This document shows positions 56,783-64,000 of a stretch of 64,000 nt of DNA, piece after piece. The stretch comes from Dichotomocladium elegans (Eukaryota > Mucoromycota > Mucoromycetes > Mucorales > Lichtheimiaceae): NCBI GenBank assembly GCA_025716815.1, contig JAIXMN010000006.1, positions 1,488,001-1,552,000 of the forward strand. The letters run 5' to 3'. Every line of letters begins with the position of its first letter. Positions within the stretch are counted from its first letter, which is position 1. A program made the position numbers and the translations under genes. Below the pieces are notes generated by a model. It ran no database searches. It saw only the letters and a list, made by a program, of their open reading frames with translations, and was not told the DNA's origin.

Positions 56783-59578
56783 ATGGCGGCTCTTCCTCCC
56801 ACCGTTGAGGAATGTTGCGACTGGGTTTCTGAACTTTGTGCAACATTATACGACAACCAGACCTCTAACGACTGCGACCACAACGTCGGCGTCGTTCTTG
56901 ACAGTCTGGCGATCCTGGTGAACGCACTCGATGCCTCTCCCAGTATCATTGCTAGGTTGCAATATCGGATAAAAGCTGTCAGATCCAGCTTTCCTTTGGC
57001 TTCCAAACCAACTCACAAGGAAATACAGAACACAGTATGTCTAAAATCATAGAGGCATCCTCTGTGGGTGTCAATTTATACCCTTCATCCATGTACATAC
57101 ACACACTCCATTTTTTCAATGGGCTTACATAAGTGATATAATATGATTATGTAGATAGAAACCATCCAGGAGATATGTGCTGAATGCAGGAAGCTTAATA
57201 GCCGCACCCCATCCTATGTTGCCTCTGACCTGTCAGAATTCCGACTGGAGCCACCCCGTATCCTCCCGACCCACCGTCCTATTGTCACGACCGACTGCTC
57301 CACATCAGCTGCTACTGTCTCTACTGCCACCATCTCCGATGCTTCTGCGACCGAGGACCTGTCCTCGCTCTGGCCCGATCAGCTCGACACCCGCGCAAGC
57401 TGGTTTCGTTTATATTTTGTCGGAAAGCCGTATACAACTCTAGTGAGTTTTGAGGAAGATATCATTGTATCTGTTGTGAAGGAACGGAGTGCGAGACCCG
57501 ACGAGTATCAGTTCCGCATACTTCATCGAAAAAAAACGGTAAATCAAGTGGTGGGAATGCAATCATAGGTTTTAAGGGGCTAAGCTATCGATGTTGGGGA
57601 ACGATGATTTGATTTGTAGGGGACAGATTATCATGTGGTGACAGAGGCAGCTGCCAGGCAGACTGAGGCTGATATGGAGCTGAAAGGACATGGGTACTTG
57701 CTCGATCATTTTACAATTGATTCCAAGGGTCGGCGAAAGCCGCTGCGAAGCATTTCAGCTGCCTTGGTCCACAATACGCAACAACAGCATCACCATGCTC
57801 TACTGGATATCTCCACAACGACGTCCCAGGCAAGAACTGTACGTGCGGCTCTGAGAACCGCTTTACCAGACATAGATGTGCGTTGCTTCCGCGAAATGTC
57901 TGCCCAGGCAACCATCCTGTCAGGGCTTGAAAAGGGTCTTCTGCATTTTGACGAAATGGAAATCCCAAAGTGCTATAAGTTTGGGGTCTTGTCGGTCCGG
58001 GATGGCCAACATTCTGAAGAGGAGTGGTTTTCCAACTCAGGTCTTTCAGAGTCGCTGGAACGATTCTTGGGAATCATGGGTACACCTGTTGTGCTGGAAG
58101 GATACAAAGGATACACAGCGGGACTGGATACAAAATGTAAGCATATTAAATGAACAGAGTAAAAGCCATATGTTGAGGTTCATGATATAGCAGGAGAGTC
58201 CGGCGAACTGTCCTACGTTTCTTCCTGGCGAGATTGTGAGATCATGTTTCATATTGCACCGCTGATGCCCTGCAGAGACAATGACAGACAACAAGTTCAT
58301 CGCAAGCGATACATTGGTAACGGTAGGTACTATTAGAGCTACGAGGTAGCAAGAGCCCGTTCCTAGGTGACCATCTTATAATAATTATGGAGAACGATAC
58401 TCTTCCGGTAGACATTGTCTGCATTGTGTTTGCTGAAGGAGACGCACCAGAGTTTAACCCCGATGTGATCCGATCCCAGTTTTTACATGTTTACATTGTT
58501 GTCCGTCCTGAGGGTAAAGATGCATGGCGGTAAGAGCCGGTGGGAGTTATATTTGGCATTTTGATAGAAGCTTATCATGAGAAATTCTGTACAGCATCCA
58601 GGCGGTCTCAAAGAAGAACATGGTGGACTACACACCTATGCTGCCGAGTCCAACGATTATTCGGGGCGCCAGTGATTTGAGGAGATTTCTTTTACTTAAG
58701 TGTATGTAGAAAATGAACCAAGAAATGGTGATTTCAACACTTCCATGGGAACTCACTCTTGGAAATCAACAGTAATCAATGCAGAAAACGCTGCGCTAAA
58801 ATCAGACTGTTTCACTCTTCCCAATACCCGTGCGCGAGCCGGAGCTTTGAAGGCGTTGACGGAAATGGCAAACCAATTCTCAGAGACGAGGTTCCGCTGT
58901 GATGATGATGAGAAGCGAAGCGAGCGACCCAAGTCGGCTGGAGCCCACCGAAGTTCCCGTGGCAGCATGCGCAGCCTCCGCGTCGCACTGGGAGACAATA
59001 GCCATGGTGCAGCAGGCGGTAATATCAGTGGCGCCGTTGCGTCTGAAGCACCACCCCCCAATCCTGCAACGTCCCGCTCGAGTATGCTTAAGGAATGGAA
59101 GAATCTGACTCGGCGTCGCAGCAGTGGAGGCAGTGGCAGTGGACATGGTTGCGGAAGCGTCAGTGGCGGAAGCACCAGTGGAGGAAACAGTTCACCCAGC
59201 AGCAGTCGCGGTCCATCGCCGCTTCTTGTTCCTCATCACCCAATTTTATTAGATGACATCCGTACAACATCACCAGAAGGTATTATATATAATAGACAGA
59301 GAGAACAACACAAAGGATCTAAACGTTGTCTAGATCGCCACATTAGTGACGTAATAGGTATACATGTTGTTGAACAAGCAAAGCATAAGGGTCAGACGCG
59401 GGCTAGTGCTATCGCCACGACGTCTGATGAAGGCGCTACGAGCATCCGATCACGTGCCCAGCATCTGATGACCAGTGTAATGGGACGACGCAGCGTTCCT
59501 CCTATTATTCGATCCAAGACGTTCATGATGGACCATACTGGGAAAATGGTCCACGGTGGCGATCGCCAGGAAAGCTGA
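56783..59578 (+). CDS. Rap/Ran-GAP domain protein
   Basis: Seven exons (56783-57034, 57155-57538, 57620-58136, 58191-58322, 58367-58529, 58595-58701, 58773-59578) give 786 residues. The GAP domain lies at about residues 330-520: GLLHFDEMEIPKCYKFGVLS, EEEWFSNSGLSESLERFLGI, GTPVVLEGYKGYTAGLDTKS, EIMFHIAPLMPC, then HRKRYIGN with the catalytic asparagine thumb, LPVDIVCIVFAEGD and LHVYIVVRPEGKDAWRIQAV. The helix LINAENAALKSDCF after it is typical. The N-terminal 320 residues contain no recognised domain. The C-terminal 220 are Gly/Ser-rich and Arg-rich. Such proteins switch off Rap1, Rheb or Rsr1/Bud1-type GTPases; which one is not visible. Converges on the G-alpha gene. Confidence 0.92.
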
Positions 59579-60072
59579 ATGTTCATTGATGGCCGGTTGC
59601 AAACTTTAATTCTAAAAACCGAATGCCATACATGGTGAAGATCGCCTATACAATTTACGATATATCAACCCAGAAACAACATTTAGTAAACTTTTGTACA
59701 TGTAAATAATAAGGCATGATAAGATAAAAGGGCGAAAAAGTGAGGAAAGGCGAGCAATGTGGATATTTGGGAAATAAGCGTGAAAGAGAGAGAGAGAGAA
59801 GTTGGAGAGCAAGTTAGTACATTGTTAGACCGTCGCTAGGCCCCAATAGGAGATAGGAGAGAATTGAAACAAAAGAAATTGAAGAGTCTTTCCTTTTGGG
59901 CAAAGGAAATCAAGAGATAAATCGGAATGGGAGAGGGGCGGTGGTTGTGCAAGATCAAGAAAAAAAAAAACAGGAAGAGAGAGAGAAAAAAAGGGGTGTG
60001 CGGCAAGCAATGTGAAGACTATTAAGAAGGATATGATGATAGGTGTACAAATGAGAGGGAGGAGATGAAGTT
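59579..60072. other. Convergent 3' spacer
   Basis: About 500 bases between the stops of the Rap-GAP and G-alpha genes. A/G-rich on the plus strand with a (GA)n run near 59788-59800; nothing coding. Confidence 0.6.
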
Positions 60073-61514
60073 TCACAGCAAGCCTTCCTTGGCCAAATTC
60101 TCGTGCATAATGATGTTGTTGACTGCGTTCATTACAAACTTGATCTGTTTTGTTTCTGTGGCACAGGTGAAATGGGTGTAGATCTGTTTGGTGTCCGCGC
60201 GGGTGTTGAGCGAAACGAATTTCTGGAGGAGATATTGACATGCAGCGTCATACCGATCGCCGCCCTTGTAATCATCAAAGTACTTTGAGAGCGGACTGCG
60301 AGGGAGCTTTTCTGCGAATAAGTCGATCTTGTTAAGGAAAAGGATGATGGATGTCTTGATAAACCACCGTGAATTACAGATTGAGTCGAACAATGTGAGC
60401 GATTCCTGCAACCGATTAACCGATGCGTCCTCGAAGAGCACCTGGTCGTACTCTGAAATGGCAACCAAAAAGAGCAGCGTGGTGACGTTCTCAAAGCAGT
60501 GAATCCACTTTTTGCGCTCAGACCGTTGTCCTCCCACATCCACCATCCGATACGTCAGCTCACCGATGACGAACGTCGTCTCGGTAATGCCTGTCGATTT
60601 GACACGCGATCGCAGCACATCCTGATCGCTAGGAATATAATGTGGCTGACCGATTCGAAGGATTGAGTCAAAGTAGCTAAGGTAAAAAAAAAATTAATAT
60701 GTATTGTGATGGTGAAGTGTGTGAATATTCAATCCATAAACCAGGTCGGCGACATGCGTGCGTGCGTGTATATGTGGGGAGGGGTTTATTGCTTTTTTGG
60801 TGGATGAGGGAAGTGGCGGAAGGGATATGAACACTTACTAGCGTGCTGAGTCATTCAGCTGGAACTCATTGGCTCGATCCACGCAGTCTTTTACTGCACT
60901 GTCATCCCATAAGGTTGCAATGGCTTCAACGAGTTCGTGGCTCAGATAATCAACTTGTGGGGGAGCTTCAAGTACCAGCCGTCGATGAATTTCGTTCTCG
61001 GGGTTGCGAAAAGCCAATCCAAGGTCCTGCATGGCCTCCATCGTTACCCGCATCGATTGAATAGTATTGCTGAAGATGACCTCTTTAAAGCTTTCTCGTT
61101 CCTCAGGCGTATAACCACCATCATGAATCAGCTTCATCTGTTTCAGAATTGTTGACTTGCCAGACTCGCCAGCACCTTTTTTTGCGGATTTAATAAGAAT
61201 AATTTTCAGTTAGCTGGTTAGTTCATGACTGCGCTTGATTATTCCCAAAAAAAACATGGACACAAGCGGATGCTCTCCTCTCCATCCCATGTATTTTCAT
61301 AGGTGGTCGCTACAAGGTCGTCGAATCTCTCTTCTTCTTCTCATTCTATCTTCCCCACCCGCTCTGTTTGAAAAAAAAAAAGAACGGATGTCGTACCTAG
61401 CAAAAGCATCTTTATCTCCAACTTCATGTTGGCCCGATCGCGTTTAATTTGCGCTTCTATTTCATGATTGCGTTGCTTCTCCTCGACACGTTCAGCAGAT
61501 TGACAGCAGCCCAT
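60073..61514 (-). CDS. Heterotrimeric G-protein alpha subunit
   Basis: Exons 61514-61397, 61175-60839 and 60676-60073 give 352 residues. MGCCQSAER carries the N-myristoylation glycine and two palmitoylatable cysteines. G1 is LLLGAGESGKSTILKQMKLI; the helical domain includes IQSMRVTMEAMQDLGLAF; switch I is RVKSTGITETTFVIGEL (Arg and Thr for GTP hydrolysis and Mg2+); G3/switch II is MVDVGGQRSERKKWIHCFE with the catalytic Gln; G4 is LFLNKIDLF; G5 is FTCATETKQI. The C-terminal helix that contacts the receptor ends NIIMHENLAKEGLL; it lacks the cysteine four residues from the end found in many fungal Gpa1-type and animal Gi proteins. Which G-alpha group it belongs to is undecided. All catalytic residues are present. 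Confidence 0.97.
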
Positions 61515-63729
61515 CGTCGTCGTGAATGTGATAAACTTTTTGGTGTTTGCAAAGGAAATCTGGTGTTGAATGGATCTGTTTTTTCTGTTTGCCGTTAAAG
61601 TTTATCTGTCGAATACCGAACAGGAATATAGAGAAGACTGACAAATCGAGGAGAGAGGGAGAGAGAGAGAGGGAGAAAGGTGAATGGGAAGAAGGAATAG
61701 AGAAGGGTCGAGGAAGAAAGAGAGAGAGAGAGAGAGAAGGAAAAACAGGAAGGTGGGAAAAGATAGAAGGAAGTACAAAATATGTATCGGACGTGGCGAC
61801 CCTCTTATTTTCAGTAGCAGCAATGGTCCCACACTTTATTACCACCCTGATTGCGGTAAGCAAACTTGGGCCCTTCATTCTTTTCTTTTTTCTGCGGTTA
61901 TGGTCAAAAAGTGCATTGACTATTGCGCGATATATATGCATCCACAGATTGTCTCTGGACTTACGCGCTCTTTGGTTTGTGAGAGAGGGGCTTATCTTCT
62001 CTTTTTTTTTGTTCGTTGCTGCTGGGTAACTGATGCGCGGAAGTTGGGGTGCTGCCATCCCTAATTAGCCATCTAATTCGGGTGGAGCTTGAAATAAATA
62101 AAGTAAATAACCTTGTTTGTTGGCATGTTTTCATGAAAGAAAAAAAAAAACAAGGCGTTACCCTCAGCAACATCAGCCAGGACAACAGATAGCCACAAGA
62201 GCACCAAAGAACATTTGTTTGCACTCTTTGTTTCCTTTTCTTTCCTTCACGCTCTAGGTGATATTGCGGCGATGCCTCCAAAATGGGAACGATAAACACG
62301 CTTTGCATTTCTGTTTTCAGGTTGCCATCGTATCACATGGTCAACCTAGCACGGACACTCGTCTCTTACACATTTGAATTACTCTTGTTGTGGTTCTTGC
62401 GGGTTGAGAGGAGTACATCGCTCTGTGTAACTCCCTGAAGATAAATACTGGAGAGTAGTCAATATTCGACACCAGCACATTTCAAAAACAATACAACGCC
62501 TCTCTTTTCCACATGCGATTATTCTATATTTTCCTGCCTGACTGATCCTTCTTTGCGCGCATCGCTTTTGTTTGTTGTTCTCGTGGAAAGAAGCAAGAGC
62601 CAAAGAAGTGAATAAAGTTAATATCAATTCCGTACAGTCTCCGTAGGTTCGACCGCAATGCTTCAAGCATTCTACACGATCCCCTTGTTCCAGCACAATA
62701 CACATTCCATCTAGCAAGCTTTGTTCTCCTCGTATGTCGGAAATACGAGTAAAGCGATGGCACCATCATTCATTCATCCCTCCGTGACTTTATTTGGTTG
62801 GTAGAGTTACCTTAATGTTCGGACAATTCGAGTCACGCTGCATCTCGATCCTTTTTTTCTTTCATCGGCTCCACATTTGATATTCGCCCTCCACTGCTAA
62901 ATCACTCATGTTTTTTTGTATTAAAGACCCATGAAAGATAAGATAATATTGCTGTAGTCGCATTGTAACGCTTTAACTTTCATCTTGGGCGCAAAAGCGG
63001 AATTAATGAGAAAAAAAGACTTGTTTCATAAGCAAACCACCCTTTATGGTGCTCGGGTTTCATCATCGAGATATATCTTGAAGCTTCATTTCCAAAGAAA
63101 ATATTCCTATTCAAGCAAGCTTTTGGATCCACGTGAGACTTAAGAACCCGCAATTGCCTATACTGCTCGCCACCTTTTTACCTGGCCTCTGAAGATCGGA
63201 CATGTTAAATTGGAGATCCACTGCATGCTGTTGCTTGCTCCGCTTCGTAATTTTTTTTTAAAAGAAAAAACAGGTAGCCAGGATAATAATTTGTATCGGC
63301 AAACGAAAATACTTGATCCCATGACGACATCATGAAAGCAGTAACCCAGTGTACACTTTTTTATGTTAGCCAAAGCAAGTTCGGTCCTCTTTAACGAAAC
63401 GTCACCCTCACGTCAGCTCAGGATCCAACCAGCATTTTTTCTGCCAGGTGCTTTCCTCTTTTCTACATGGTCTAGTAGCAAAAGCTTCAATGTCACAATA
63501 TTTAGCGAGCGAGAATCCTGTACAAGTTTCCCAATTCATTCAATGACTGTCAATACTGAAAAAAACTAATCCTTCCTAGCCTAGAAACCAGATCTAAATA
63601 CCGACACGTCCAGTAAAGGATGACGAGGAGATCCTAGCCATCGTCAGCCTGACGATTGGATGTAGGAAATATAAAAGGGAGATCACTCGGCAGTATTTTG
63701 AAATTCATTAAAAGTATTCTCAATCCAAC
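61515..63729. other. 2.2-kb intergenic region, no supported gene
   Basis: Immediately upstream of the G-alpha gene is a long purine-rich block on the plus strand (GA-rich, 61650-61775) in its leader or promoter. The rest has poly-A/T runs (62138-62152, 63250-63270) and only short frames without recognisable content. The final 100 bases form the promoter of the partial gene at 63730. Confidence 0.5.
63670..63676 (+). promoter_or_regulatory. TATA box of the gene at 63730
   Basis: TATAAAA about 55 bases before the ATG at 63730, with a leader ending caatccaaca. Close TATA spacing and an A-rich start context (aacATGa) suggest a strongly expressed or inducible gene. Confidence 0.55.
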
Positions 63730-64000
63730 ATGAACACTGACTTGTCCAACACTGCACTCAACAACACAAAGCCTCCCCGCTACTCTGGCGCTCAAGTGGA
63801 CCCTACCATTCACGACCAGTCGCAGTCAGGTATTCCCATGCATAGCACGCTTGACAGCGACCGCGACCCTGCTCACTTCCGCATTGGTGAGACCCGCCCA
63901 GCAGGCGTAGACTCTCACGCTCCTAACGCTGCCGAGCAGCGCACACATGCCCCTGGAGGCCTTGCAGGCCGTGATATTTATCCATCTGGCGGAATTCAGT
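63730..64000 (+). CDS. N-terminus of a hydrophilic protein, cut by window end
   Basis: Open from ATG at 63730 to the last base (90 codons plus one base) without a stop. The sequence is hydrophilic and Gly/His/Asp/Pro-rich: MNTDLSNTALNNTKPPRYSG, QVDPTIHDQSQSGIPMHSTL, SDRDPAHFRIGETRPAGVD, ending GGLAGRDIYPSGGIQ. There are no cysteines or hydrophobic helices in the visible part. It resembles abundant stress- or sporulation-associated disordered proteins (hydrophilin-like), which is inference from composition only. Codon use is clean and C-ending, as in highly expressed fungal genes, and the promoter has a well-placed TATA box. The continuation lies outside this window. Confidence 0.7.
   Translation, partial: MNTDLSNTALNNTKPPRYSGAQVDPTIHDQSQSGIPMHSTLDSDRDPAHFRIGETRPAGVDSHAPNAAEQRTHAPGGLAGRDIYPSGGIQ

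Noticed and set aside
61492..62058. Long frames on both strands upstream of the G-alpha gene (Ser/Leu- and Arg/Glu-rich)
   Set aside because: They come from the GA/CT-rich leader region; composition is repetitive and the two strands mirror each other.

Overview
The window reads as nuclear DNA of a filamentous, early-diverging fungus, most likely Mucoromycota (a Mucorales-like genome). The reasons are dense short GT-AG introns of about 50-80 bases with CTAAC/CTGAC-like branch points, intergenic stretches full of (CT)n, (CA)n and (TA)n tracts, and a gene set that is entirely eukaryotic and fungal: septin Cdc10, Dal5-type permease, UPF0658 Golgi protein, HOM2. Placement below phylum is inference. 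No prokaryotic operon, CRISPR array, rRNA operon, convincing tRNA or intact transposon was seen.

Layout. 0-4 kb: 3' end of a cohesin kleisin (Rad21/Rec8), a small secreted I9 protease-inhibitor gene, a UBE2J/Ubc6-type tail-anchored ubiquitin-conjugating enzyme and GINS subunit PSF1. 4.7-10.3 kb: large subunit of ribonucleotide reductase, an unknown tail-anchored protein, and a mitochondrial YebC/TACO1 translation factor. 10.3-13 kb: no confident gene, but several orphan exon-like pieces on the minus strand. 13-19.2 kb: PHO80-like cyclin, REEP/Yop1 ER-shaping protein, a small HSPxxYDRS-motif protein, and a Kelch-BTB protein. 20-22.4 kb: two RNA-processing genes tail to tail (NCBP3-like cap-binding protein; SR protein with RRM, zinc knuckle and RS tail). 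24.5-31.8 kb: NIM1/Gin4-type kinase, coiled-coil protein, Dal5-type permease. 32.9-38.9 kb: LETM1, UPF0658 membrane protein, septin CDC10. 38.9-42.2 kb: repeat-rich spacer. 42.2-50.8 kb: four-finger C2H2 factor, SMYD-type SET/MYND protein, a 3-kb gene-poor stretch, a single-pass membrane protein. 51.8-64 kb: GRR1-like F-box/LRR protein, aspartate-semialdehyde dehydrogenase, Rap-GAP, G-protein alpha subunit, a gene-poor stretch, and the start of a hydrophilic protein cut by the window edge.

The neighbours do not form a metabolic cluster; this looks like ordinary core-genome gene order. Several adjacent pairs are functionally suggestive without being proof of co-operation: PSF1 beside RNR1 (DNA replication), NCBP3 beside an SR protein (mRNA processing), Rap-GAP convergent with a G-alpha (GTPase signalling), and the Gin4-type kinase about 10 kb from septin CDC10 (septin organisation).

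Exon models were built by hand from splice consensus, reading phase and family resemblance. Every multi-exon model given here closes in frame except the SR protein, whose last junction does not close with the simplest donor and is flagged. I saw no strong candidate for an entirely new multi-gene system; the best leads are unusual splicing, several unrecognised conserved-looking proteins, and orphan exons.
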